64,000 nucleotides of DNA from Modestobacter italicus (GTDB lineage: Bacteria; Actinomycetota; Actinomycetes; Mycobacteriales; Geodermatophilaceae): contig NZ_JABGCJ010000002.1 in NCBI RefSeq assembly GCF_019799965.1, positions 682,001 to 746,000 of the forward strand, written 5' to 3'. The notes beneath the pieces are model-generated. The model was not told the DNA's origin and did not search any database. It saw only the letters and a list, made by a program, of their open reading frames with translations. Shown here one piece after another: positions 20,960 to 28,620 of this stretch. The translations under genes and the position numbers were made by a program. The first letter of the stretch is position 1. Each line of letters opens with the position of its first letter.

Positions 20960-21454
20960 ATGCGTCGCCTCGTCGTCCCGGTCCTGCTGCTCGCCGTACC
21001 GCTGCTCGGCGCCTGCGCCGACGGCGACCAGGGGCAGACCGCGGCCGGGTCGACCGGTCCAGCGGCGTCGACCGGCCCTGGCAGGTCGACCAGCCCGGCC
21101 ACCGTCAGCGACCCGGTGCCGTCCGGTGCGGGGGACGACGGTCGGCTCGTGGTGGAGCTGGACCCGGGCGAGGGCGGCGACGTGGCCAGCTACACCCTCG
21201 ACTGCTCCGGCACCCCGGCGGGTGACCTGCCGGATCCGGCGGCGGCCTGTGACCACCTGCAGGGCCTCGCGGACCCGTTCGCGCCCCTGCCGGCCGACCA
21301 GGTGTGCACCCAGCAGTTCGGCGGGCCCCAGACGGCCACGATCACCGGTCGGTGGGCGGGCGAGCCCGTGGACCTGCAGCTGAGCCGCGTCGACGGGTGC
21401 GCCATCGCGCAGTGGGACCGGCTCGGCCCGCTGCTCCCCGTCGACGTCGGCTGA
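20960..21454 (+). CDS. Lipoprotein with subtilisin-inhibitor-like (SSI) domain
   Basis: 164 residues. A signal peptide ends in the lipobox LLGAC with Cys19 as the lipidated residue, followed by a Ser/Thr/Gly/Pro-rich linker of about 45 residues. The rest matches the Streptomyces subtilisin inhibitor fold: YTLDCSGTPAG...AAACDHL, then CTQQFGGPQTATITGRWAGEPVDLQLSRVDGCAIAQWDRL with the paired cysteines. The reactive-site region between the second and third Cys is short and lacks the usual CP-M/K bait pattern, so inhibition of proteases is unproven. A CATCCT -10-like motif lies six bases before the ATG. Confidence 0.75.
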   Translation: MRRLVVPVLLLAVPLLGACADGDQGQTAAGSTGPAASTGPGRSTSPATVSDPVPSGAGDDGRLVVELDPGEGGDVASYTLDCSGTPAGDLPDPAAACDHLQGLADPFAPLPADQVCTQQFGGPQTATITGRWAGEPVDLQLSRVDGCAIAQWDRLGPLLPVDVG

Positions 21455-21496
21455 CCCGGTGGCCCGCCGGGAGCAGCCGGCGGGCCACCGGGTCAG
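21451..21496. terminator. Bidirectional terminator between convergent genes, both stop codons in its arms
   Basis: Perfect 20-bp inverted repeat starting CTGACCCGGTGG with a 6-base loop GAGCAG. The left arm contains the TGA of the SSI lipoprotein gene and the right arm contains the stop of the DUF2877 gene read on the other strand. It should end transcription in both directions. Confidence 0.85.
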
Positions 21497-22545
21497 CGCG
21501 GCCGGGCGGTGCGGTCCACCAGGTCGATCGCGGTGCACAACCCGAGTGCCAGGGCCCGGCCGCTGGTCGAGCCGGTGGCCAGCAGCGCGCTGATCGCGGG
21601 GGCCAGCGCGCCGTCGCCGACGAGCCCGCGCAGCACGGCGGCGAACTCACCGCTGACCCGGCCCGCGGCTGCGTGCCGTAGCAGCGCCCGGGACAGCTCG
21701 GTGGTGCGCCCGGCGGCCAGCCCGGTCACCCCGGCGCCGAACCGCTCGGCCGCGGGGTGGCCCAGCAGCACCAGTCCGGCGGTGGTGCCGGCCAGCACGT
21801 CGTCCCCGGCCGGCGTCAGGCCCGGGCCGAGGCCGACCAGCCGGGTGGCGGTGCGCAGCGCGGCGTCGAGATCGGCCCGTCGGACGGCCCCGCGCAGCGC
21901 GGCCAGCGGCCCGCTCGGGCCACCGGGCAGGCCGGGCAGGGCGAAGGCGCTGTGTGGGACGCCCTCGCCGTAGAGCGCCACCCGCAGCTGCCGCACCCCT
22001 TCGGGGAGCAGTGCCGGGCGGGCGGTGGGCAGCTTGGGTCGGGGGTCCCACCAGGCGGCGGCGCTGACGACCAGGTCACCGACGACCAGCCGGCCACCGC
22101 CGACCTGCGCCGGTGCGCCGCTGGGGACCGCCACGAGGGGGCGTCCGTTCGAGGGGCGGAACAGCACGCAGCTCAGGGGCAGCCGGGCGGCGTCGGAGGT
22201 CAGCACCCCGACCACGTCGGGGCCCTGCGGCGTCTGGACGGTGAGGTAGACCGCAGCCGGCACGGACAGCAGCACCCGCGCCTGACGGACCGGGCCGCGC
22301 AGCAGCTCGGCGACGCCGGTGCTGGCCTGCGACGGCACGGACGCGCCGGCACCGGCGCGGGGGGCCGGCGCGCTCCCGGTGTGCGGGAGGTGCAGGGTGG
22401 GCATCCCGGCCCGGGTCGCCCGGCCGGCCCGGGTCGGCGTCGGGATCGTGGTCGTCCCCGCCCGGGGCGCCCGGCCCGGGGCGTCGTCGGCGTGCTCGGC
22501 CCTGGCGTCGCCCTGTCCGCCGGTGCCCTCGTCGATCGTGCGCAT
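21493..22545 (-). CDS. DUF2877 (AllH-like) protein
   Basis: 350 residues from ATG 22545, preceded by GGAGGT. The first about 75 residues are low-complexity (Thr/Pro/Arg/Ala). After that comes the DUF2877 pattern: strands around ARVLLSVPAAVYLTV, LPLSCVLFRP and the signature GLGPGLTPAGDDVLAG, then helices to the end. In E. coli the DUF2877 protein AllH belongs to the oxamate carbamoyltransferase of allantoin breakdown; its partners (AllG, FdrA, AllK) are not in this window. Divergent from a PucR regulator and a purine-type permease, which fits a nitrogen-compound role. Confidence 0.7.
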   Translation of the reverse strand: MRTIDEGTGGQGDARAEHADDAPGRAPRAGTTTIPTPTRAGRATRAGMPTLHLPHTGSAPAPRAGAGASVPSQASTGVAELLRGPVRQARVLLSVPAAVYLTVQTPQGPDVVGVLTSDAARLPLSCVLFRPSNGRPLVAVPSGAPAQVGGGRLVVGDLVVSAAAWWDPRPKLPTARPALLPEGVRQLRVALYGEGVPHSAFALPGLPGGPSGPLAALRGAVRRADLDAALRTATRLVGLGPGLTPAGDDVLAGTTAGLVLLGHPAAERFGAGVTGLAAGRTTELSRALLRHAAAGRVSGEFAAVLRGLVGDGALAPAISALLATGSTSGRALALGLCTAIDLVDRTARPR

Positions 22546-22813
22546 GTGACCTCCACCCGTGCGGTGGACGGCGGCCGTGCGTCGGCCGTCTCCGTCCCGG
22601 TCTCCTCGTTCCCGGACCGGGCGGCACCGGCCCACGACGCGCAGTGGGCGTGCTGCCGTTCCGTGCCGGGTCACAGGACCGGGGTGCACACCCAGCTGGG
22701 TCGCCCCCCGGGCCTGTATGGCGATTCTCGCCAAGCGGCGTTCCCGGCGTCCAGAGACGTCTGACAGAATCTCGCGCAGATGTCTGGTGCACCGTGCTCT
22801 GGGGGTACGTACA

Positions 22814-24775
22814 GTGACTGAACGTGAGGTTTCGGTGACTTACGCAGCACACAGCGATCGGGTGGCTACGCACCGCACCGTCCCGCCGTCGATCGAGCCG
22901 GTGCTGTCCCAGGTGCCGCCCGCCGACCGCACCGCCCTGCAGGACAGCATGGGCCTCACGGTCGACCAGCTCCTGCAGCTGCCCGGGCTGGCCGGCACCC
23001 TCGTCGTCGGCGGTGCCACCGGCACCCGGCGGATCGTCCGGCACGTGACGGTCGACGACCCGGCCGACCCGGTCGGCAGCGCCGGACCCGACGTGTTGGT
23101 GGTGCTGGCCTCCCGGCTGCCCTCCGGCGACCCCGTGCAGAGCCGCGCGCTGATCGAGCGGCTGCACCGCAGCGGCAGCGGTGCGCTGGCCTTCCGCGCC
23201 GAGGGCGCGTCGGGCAACGCGGCCGGCGAGGTGCCGGTCGAGGTGCTGGCCGAGGCCGACCGCCGCGGCTTCCCGGTGCTCGCGCTGCCGGCCTCCACCC
23301 GGCTGGACGAGGTCGTCGCCGAGGTGCTCGGCGCCATCATCGACAAGCAGACCCAGGCACTCAGCCTGGCCAACCGGATGCACAACCAGTTCATCGACGT
23401 CGCACTCAGCGGCGGTGGACTGGCCGAGGTCACCACCCAGGTCTCCACCTTCCTCGCCGGCGCCGCCGTGCTCGGGCTCGGCCCGGACCGGGAGGTCGCC
23501 ACCAGCGCCGGCCCGCAGGAGGAGATCGAGGAGATCCGCGACTGGCTGTGGCTGCTGGACGCCGCGGCTGACGACGCGTTCGCCGACCTGACCCCCTCCC
23601 GCCGGCTCTCGGGCAACCGGGCCGACCAGAGCGTCGTCACCCCGGCCGACGTGTTCGCCGACGGGGACATGTCCCCGGCCGACGGCATCCTGCTGGTCCC
23701 CGGGCACCACGAGCTCCCCGGCGGGGTGGGGGAGTACGCGGTGGCGCCGATCATGGCCGGCGAGCAGCGGCACGGCTGGTTGGTCGCGGTCAACCGGCAC
23801 GGCCCGATGCTGCTGGGCGCCGGCGCGGTGCTCGAGCAGGCTGCCGTCATCGCCGCGCTGTCGGAGATCCGCTCGCAGGCCGTGCACTCGGTCGAGCTGC
23901 GGTTCCAGGGCGACATGGTGCGCCGGCTGGTCGGCGGCTCGTTCGCGCACACCGAGCGGGCCCTGGCCTACGCGCGGTCCTTCGGCTGGCGCCTCGACGG
24001 CCCGGTCGTCGTCCTGGTCACCGCCACCGAGACCGTCGCCGACGCCGGTACCGACCCGACCCGGGCCCTCGACGTCCTCGACCGGCTCGCCGACGGCTGG
24101 CGGTCGGCGGTGGACGCCGAGGTCGCCGGTGCCGCGGTCGCCGGCCTGGCCACCGAGATCGTCACCGTGCTGCCGCTGGACGGGCGCACCCCCGAGGAGC
24201 TGTCCGGCCTCGTCGCCGCGGTCACGGCCCGGGTCAACGCCCGGCTGCGGCGGGTCGGCCGGCTGCTGGGCACCGGGATCGGCCGGCCGGCGGAGTCGCT
24301 GTCGGCACTCGGCGAGGTCTACCAGCAGGCGCAGCGGGCGCTGGTCGTCGGCCAGGAGATCCACGGCGGGCACGCCGTGACCCACTTCGACCAGCTGGGC
24401 GTCTTCCGGCTGCTGTCGCTCATCCCGGACAGCAACGAGCTGCGGTCCTACGTCGACGAGGTGCTGGGCACCCTCGCCGACTCCAGCGACCCAGACGCGG
24501 TCGACCTGCGCGACACCCTGCGGGTGCTGCTGGAGACCAACCTCAACGTCGCGGAGTCCGCGCGCCGGCTGCACTTCCACTACAACACGATGCGGTACCG
24601 GATCGGGAAGCTGGAGCGGCTGCTCGGCCCCTTCACCACCGACCCGACCCTGCGGCTGAACCTGCTGCTGGCCCTGCACGCCGCCCGCATCCGCGGCCTG
24701 GACCAGCCGCACCGCCCGCCGGTGGAGACCGTCGCCGCCGCCGTCCTGGACGACGGGCTCGAGTCGCTCGTCTGA
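22814..24775 (+). CDS. PucR/CdaR-type transcriptional regulator
   Basis: Purine-catabolism-type activator or repressor. 653 residues from GTG 22814; GTG 22835 is an equally possible start. The N-terminal PucR domain starts near MGLTVDQLLQLPGLAGTLVVGG and a GGDEF-like/CdaR middle domain covers about 330-500. The C-terminal helix-turn-helix (PucR_C) is clear in LRVLLETNLNVAESARRLHFHYNTMRYRIGKLERLLG. It sits just ahead of an NCS2 permease and divergent from DUF2877, so these are its likely targets. In the 268-base gap upstream, AGACGTCTG (22755) and AGATGTCTG (22778) form near-identical repeats 23 bases apart that could be its sites. Confidence 0.85.
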   Translation: MTEREVSVTYAAHSDRVATHRTVPPSIEPVLSQVPPADRTALQDSMGLTVDQLLQLPGLAGTLVVGGATGTRRIVRHVTVDDPADPVGSAGPDVLVVLASRLPSGDPVQSRALIERLHRSGSGALAFRAEGASGNAAGEVPVEVLAEADRRGFPVLALPASTRLDEVVAEVLGAIIDKQTQALSLANRMHNQFIDVALSGGGLAEVTTQVSTFLAGAAVLGLGPDREVATSAGPQEEIEEIRDWLWLLDAAADDAFADLTPSRRLSGNRADQSVVTPADVFADGDMSPADGILLVPGHHELPGGVGEYAVAPIMAGEQRHGWLVAVNRHGPMLLGAGAVLEQAAVIAALSEIRSQAVHSVELRFQGDMVRRLVGGSFAHTERALAYARSFGWRLDGPVVVLVTATETVADAGTDPTRALDVLDRLADGWRSAVDAEVAGAAVAGLATEIVTVLPLDGRTPEELSGLVAAVTARVNARLRRVGRLLGTGIGRPAESLSALGEVYQQAQRALVVGQEIHGGHAVTHFDQLGVFRLLSLIPDSNELRSYVDEVLGTLADSSDPDAVDLRDTLRVLLETNLNVAESARRLHFHYNTMRYRIGKLERLLGPFTTDPTLRLNLLLALHAARIRGLDQPHRPPVETVAAAVLDDGLESLV

Positions 24776-24776
24776 T

Positions 24777-24840
24777 GAAGGACCCCCTCCCTCCCCACCA
24801 CTCGCACGCTCGTGGCGGGCCCCTGGGAGGGGGCCGGAAG
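24777..24840 (+). repeat. Stop-codon-adjacent stem-loop repeat, copy 3
   Basis: Starts two bases after the PucR stop. GAAGGACCCCCTCCC pairs with GGGAGGGGGCC near the end; the inner CCCACCACTCGCACGCTCGT segment is identical to copy 1 over about 20 bases. It separates the regulator from the permease gene. Confidence 0.8.
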
Positions 24841-24971
24841 ACCGGCGGCCGGCTCGGTTCGACGCTGGCGCGTGTCGGTGGTGTTACGTCCGTGTTCACC
24901 CGGTGGTCCGTGATGGGAACGTGTCCACGACCCCCTGGTGTGCGACGGCCGGATCTGCCACTGTCCGATAC

Positions 24972-24983
24972 CTCAGCGCTGAG
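24972..24983. promoter_or_regulatory. 12-bp perfect palindrome in permease upstream region
   Basis: CTCAGCGCTGAG is a perfect dyad 32 bases ahead of the permease ATG, where a core promoter would be expected. It may be an operator for the adjacent PucR-type regulator, but no second copy was seen in the window. Confidence 0.35.
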
Positions 24984-25015
24984 CTAGTTGCTCGGCGGGG
25001 TCGCGAGGAGGACCG

Positions 25016-26464
25016 ATGGCGTTCGGCTGGAAGCTCTACGGGGACGGCAAGACCCCGCCACTCGGTGAGGCGGTGGCACCCGAGGAGCGGCTGTCCTGGC
25101 CGCTGACCGTCGGCATCGGGGCGCAGCACGTCGTCGCCATGTTCGGGGCGACGTTCGTCTTCCCGCTGATCATGGGCCTGGACGCGAACCTGGCGATCAT
25201 GATGAGCGGGATCGCCACGATCATCTTCCTGCTGATCGTGCAGGGGAAGGTGCCCTCCTACCTGGGCACCAGCGCCGCCTTCGTCGGTGGCGTCACCGCG
25301 GTCCGGGCACAGGGCGGTGACAGCAGCGACGTCGTCGGCGCGATCCTCGTCTCCGGCATCGTGCTGGCCCTGGTGGGGCTGCTCATCCAGGCGGCCGGGC
25401 CGCGGGTGGTCAACCGGGTGCTGCCCCCGGCGGTGACCGGTGCGGTGGTGCTGCTGATCGGCTTCAACCTGGCCCCGGTCGCGGCCGGCACGTACTGGCC
25501 GCAGGACCAGTGGGTCGCCCTGGCCACTATGGCCTTCGTCATCGTCGTCTCGCTGGCCCTGCGCGGCTTCTGGGCCCGCATCTCGATCCTGCTCGGCCTG
25601 GTCTTCGGCTACCTGCTCTCGCTGCTGCTGGACGCCACCACCGGTCAGATCACCTCCTTCGACGCCGGCGCCGGCGAGGTCACCACGCACGACCGGGTCA
25701 ACTTCGACGCCGTCGGCACCGCCGACTGGTTCGGGCTGCCGGAGCTCACCGGGCCGTCCTTCTCGGTCAACTTCTCGCTGCTGGTGCTGCCCGCGGTGAT
25801 CGCGCTGGTCGCCGAGAACGCCGGCCACGTCAAGGCGGTCGGGGAGATGACCAAGCGCGACCTGGACCCGGTGCTCGGCCGGGCGGTCTTCGCCGACGGC
25901 GTCGCCACCGTCGTGGCCACCTCGGTGGGCGGTTCGCCGACGACCACCTACGCGGAGAACATCGGCGTCATGGCCGCCACCCGCGTCTACTCCACCGCGG
26001 CCTACTACGTGGCCGCGATCGTGGCGATCCTGCTCGGCCTGGTGCCCAAGTTCGGGGCGATCGTCAACGCCACCCCGGGCGCGGTGCTCGGCGGCATCAC
26101 CGTCGTCCTCTACGGGATGATCGGGCTGCTCGGCGCCAAGATCTGGAAGGAGAACCGGGTCGACTTCGCCAACCCGATCAACCTGGTGCCGCTGGCCGCC
26201 GGGATCATCATCGGGATCGGCAACGTGAACCTGGTCTTCTCCGACGAGTTCTCCCTCGGCGGCATCTCCCTCGGCACGATCGTGGCCGTGGCCGGCTGGC
26301 ACGTCGCCCGCGCCCTGGCGCCGGCGGAGATGAAGGCCGCGCTCACCCAGGAGACCGGGTTCGCCGCCGGCACGGGCCCGGCGCTGGGGGCCAGCGGTGG
26401 GCACCGCGTCGGACCCGGCGGTGCCGACCCCTCCGACGTGGACCGGGTGAACCGCACTCCCTGA
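25016..26464 (+). CDS. NCS2 uracil/xanthine-type permease
   Basis: Nucleobase:cation symporter 2 family membrane transporter. 482 residues from ATG 25016, preceded by GAGGAGG. About 12-14 membrane segments; the family features are IGAQHVVAMFGATFVFPLIMG, GTSAAFVGG, the substrate-site region VIALVAENAGHVKAVGEMT with its conserved Glu, and TSVGGSPTTTYAENIGVMA. The C-terminal 50 residues are a Gly/Ala/Pro-rich tail. Whether it carries uracil or a purine cannot be read from sequence; the adjacent PucR regulator and AllH-like gene make a purine or allantoin-related substrate plausible. Confidence 0.88.
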   Translation: MAFGWKLYGDGKTPPLGEAVAPEERLSWPLTVGIGAQHVVAMFGATFVFPLIMGLDANLAIMMSGIATIIFLLIVQGKVPSYLGTSAAFVGGVTAVRAQGGDSSDVVGAILVSGIVLALVGLLIQAAGPRVVNRVLPPAVTGAVVLLIGFNLAPVAAGTYWPQDQWVALATMAFVIVVSLALRGFWARISILLGLVFGYLLSLLLDATTGQITSFDAGAGEVTTHDRVNFDAVGTADWFGLPELTGPSFSVNFSLLVLPAVIALVAENAGHVKAVGEMTKRDLDPVLGRAVFADGVATVVATSVGGSPTTTYAENIGVMAATRVYSTAAYYVAAIVAILLGLVPKFGAIVNATPGAVLGGITVVLYGMIGLLGAKIWKENRVDFANPINLVPLAAGIIIGIGNVNLVFSDEFSLGGISLGTIVAVAGWHVARALAPAEMKAALTQETGFAAGTGPALGASGGHRVGPGGADPSDVDRVNRTP

Positions 26465-26475
26465 CGTGTCGTCCC

Positions 26476-26513
26476 CGCCGGCCCGGGCCCTCCATCGAGG
26501 ACCCGGGCCGGCG
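26476..26513 (+). terminator. Hairpin behind the permease gene
   Basis: Perfect 12-bp stem (CGCCGGCCCGGG and its complement) with a 14-base loop, 12 bases after the permease stop, without a U tract. The rest of the 188-base gap to the next gene shows nothing coding. Confidence 0.7.
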
Positions 26514-26652
26514 CGCGTCCACGGTCCGGACGGGCTGCTCGTCGACCACGCGCGCAGCGCGGTGCGCCGGGAGGTCCGACAGCAGGCCGGTCACCGGGTC
26601 GGGGAGCTGCCCTCCGGGTCCGACGTCCGCACGAGCCCGGGCGGCGGCGCGG

Positions 26653-27051
26653 TCAGCCGGCCTCGAGCACCCGCTTCAGGGTCGCGAGGTCGGCGGTCAC
26701 CGCGGCGGTGTCGGCCTCCAGCTCCTCGTCGGTGGTGCCCGCGGCCCGGCGCAGGGTGAAGACCACCTCGCTGCCGGCCCCGTCGGCGAGCACTCGCACC
26801 GGGTTGGTGGTGGTCGTGCCGTCGGGGAGCACCACGTCGTGGTCCAGGACGCCGTACTCGTTGACCGGCACGAAGCGCACCAGCACCCGGCCCATCGGGG
26901 AGTCGGCGACCCACTCGCCGCGCTCCCGGCGGATCCCGGCCGCCAGCCCGGCCGCCCAGACCGGCAGGTTCGCCGGGTCACGGACCCAGGCGTACACCGC
27001 CTCAGCGGGCCGGTCGATCTGCACGGTCAGGTGGCGCGACGAGGAGGGCAT
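26653..27051 (-). CDS. SRPBCC-family protein (START-like fold)
   Basis: 132 residues from ATG 27051. It has the family opening HLTVQIDRPAEAVYAWVRDPANLPVWAAG, a middle VRFVPVNEYGVLDHDVVL, and a long C-terminal helix TDEELEADTAAVTADLATLKRVL that in this fold closes a hydrophobic pocket. Such proteins bind small hydrophobic ligands; no substrate can be inferred. A longer frame to 27426 exists but overlaps the divergent EamA gene and has no family content. Divergent from the EamA transporter. Confidence 0.75.
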   Translation of the reverse strand: MPSSSRHLTVQIDRPAEAVYAWVRDPANLPVWAAGLAAGIRRERGEWVADSPMGRVLVRFVPVNEYGVLDHDVVLPDGTTTTNPVRVLADGAGSEVVFTLRRAAGTTDEELEADTAAVTADLATLKRVLEAG

Positions 27052-27181
27052 GCCGGCATCGTGCCGCACAGCACTGACAGAGCGCGGCGATGCTGCCCGA
27101 TCCCGCAGCCCGACGGCCAGCTGCGGTGCCGCGGCCGGAAACCGCCAGATCCCGTCGGTCGCCGTCCCTAGGGTCCTGCTC

Positions 27182-28102
27182 GTGCCCGCTCCCTCACGTA
27201 CCCCGCTCACCCTGCTGGCCGTCACGGTCACCGTGCTGGCCTGGGCCTCGGCCTTCATCGGCATCCGCGCCGTGGGGGAGGACCTCTCACCCGGCGCCCT
27301 GGCGCTGGGCCGCCTCGCGATCGGGACCCTCGTGCTCGGGCTGCTGCTGACCCGGCGCGGCTGGGTGCCCCCGACGCCCGGTGAGTGGCGGCTGCTCGTC
27401 GTGTGCGGGGTGGGCTGGTTCGGCATCTACAACCTCGCGCTCAACGCCGCCGAGCAGCACCTGGACGCCGGGACGACGGCGATGCTGGTCAACATCGGCC
27501 CGGTGCTGATCGCGGTGTTCGCCGGGCTGCTGCTGGGCGAGGGCTTCCCGCGCTGGCTGGTGATCGGGCTGGGCATCGCCTTCTGCGGCGTGCTGCTGAT
27601 CGGCTTCGCGACCCGGGACGCCGGGGCCGACCTGCTCGGCGTGCTGCTCAGCGTGGTCGCCGCGGTGACCTACGCCGCCGGGGTGGTGGCGCAGAAGCCG
27701 CTGCTGCGCCGGCTGCCCGCCCTGCAGGTCACGTTCACCGCCTGCGCGATGGGCGCGCTGTGCTGCCTGCCGTGGGCCGGGGCGCTGGTGGCCGACCTGG
27801 GGTCGGCGCCGGCCTCCTCGATCGCCGGCACGGTCTACCTGGGGGTGGTGCCGACGGCGCTGGCCTTCAGCACCTGGGCCTACGCGCTGCGCCGGATGGA
27901 CGCCGGCCGGCTGGGCGCGACCACGTACCTGGTGCCACCGATCGTGGTGCTGCTGGGCTGGGTCCTGCTCGACGAGGTGCCGCCGGCGCTGGCCGTCGTC
28001 GGTGGCGGGGTCTGCCTGCTGGGCGTGGCCGTCTCCCGGCGCCGCACCCGTCCGAGCCGGCCGGTGCCGGTCCCGCAGGAGGCCGGCAGCGCGACGGTCT
28101 GA
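27182..28102 (+). CDS. EamA-family (DMT superfamily) transporter
   Basis: 306 residues with ten hydrophobic segments in two EamA repeats. The first begins LLAVTVTVLAWASAFIGIRAVGEDLSPGALALGRL, with AAEQHLDAGTTAMLVNIGPVLIAVFAGLLLGE typical of the family. The second starts DLLGVLLSVVAAVTYAAGVVAQKP and ends TTYLVPPIVVLLGWVLLDEVPP. Likely an exporter of amino acids or other metabolites. GTG 27182 is supported by TAGGGT seven bases upstream (27169-27174), suggesting a leaderless mRNA. Convergent with arsR. Confidence 0.85.
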   Translation: MPAPSRTPLTLLAVTVTVLAWASAFIGIRAVGEDLSPGALALGRLAIGTLVLGLLLTRRGWVPPTPGEWRLLVVCGVGWFGIYNLALNAAEQHLDAGTTAMLVNIGPVLIAVFAGLLLGEGFPRWLVIGLGIAFCGVLLIGFATRDAGADLLGVLLSVVAAVTYAAGVVAQKPLLRRLPALQVTFTACAMGALCCLPWAGALVADLGSAPASSIAGTVYLGVVPTALAFSTWAYALRRMDAGRLGATTYLVPPIVVLLGWVLLDEVPPALAVVGGGVCLLGVAVSRRRTRPSRPVPVPQEAGSATV

Positions 28103-28106
28103 GCGG

Positions 28107-28490
28107 TCAGCTGCGCGCGGGGACGCCGGGGAGCGCGGACACGACCGCGTCGAGGGCGCCGGGCACCAGGGAGAAGTACGCCCACACCCCGCGCTTGTCG
28201 CGGGTGAGGAAGCCGGCGTCCACCAGCACCTTGAGGTGGTGGGACACGGTGGGCTGGGACAGCCCCAGTGGCCCGGTGAGGTCGCAGACGCAGACCTCGC
28301 GGCCCTCGTTGCCGGCCACCAGGGCGAGCACCCGCAGTCGCGCCGGATCGGCCAACGCCTTGAGGGTGCGGGCCAGGTCGGCGGCCTGCTCGGCGTTCAT
28401 CGCGCCGGCCAGCTCGGCGGGAGAGCACCCGGGCGCCCCGACGTCGACCAGCTCCAGGGTGGGGCGGTCCGCCGTTCGACTGGTGTTCAC
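28107..28490 (-). CDS. arsR: ArsR-family arsenical resistance repressor
   Basis: 127 residues from GTG 28490. Winged-helix repressor released by As(III). The metal site CVCDL (Cys67 and Cys69) lies at the start of the recognition unit, as in the classical E. coli/R773 ArsR type. It is followed by LSQPTVSHHLKVLVDAGFLTRDKRGVWAYF. An extra cysteine in the N-terminal GAPGCSPAEL (Cys22) could be a third ligand. Divergent from acr3; its own promoter (GATACT at 28497, TCGACA 17 bases away) overlaps one of the putative operators. Confidence 0.9.
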   Translation of the reverse strand: MNTSRTADRPTLELVDVGAPGCSPAELAGAMNAEQAADLARTLKALADPARLRVLALVAGNEGREVCVCDLTGPLGLSQPTVSHHLKVLVDAGFLTRDKRGVWAYFSLVPGALDAVVSALPGVPARS

Positions 28491-28496
28491 CCGGCC

Positions 28497-28580
28497 AGTA
28501 TCGGCACGGCATTGACGTCTGTCGATACCCCCGGCATCCTCTGGGGCGGATAGACGGACGTCGATACAGGACGTCGGTAC
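28497..28580. promoter_or_regulatory. arsR/acr3 divergent control region with repeated sites
   Basis: Two related 17-mers, TTGACGTCTGTCGATAC (28512-28528) and TAGACGGACGTCGATAC (28551-28567), agree at 13 positions; a partial third, GGACGTCGGTAC, is at 28569-28580. The first covers the -35-like TCGACA of arsR, whose -10-like GATACT (28497-28502) ends six bases from its GTG. Probable ArsR operators. Confidence 0.6.
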
Positions 28581-28620
28581 ACGATGCCCCGCTCGCGGGG
28601 CCGAGGAGCAGCCCACCCCC

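Noticed and set aside
26466-26652. Small ORFs in both directions behind the permease gene
   Set aside because: Only Arg/Pro/Gly-rich translations, no ribosome site, and the region contains the permease terminator.
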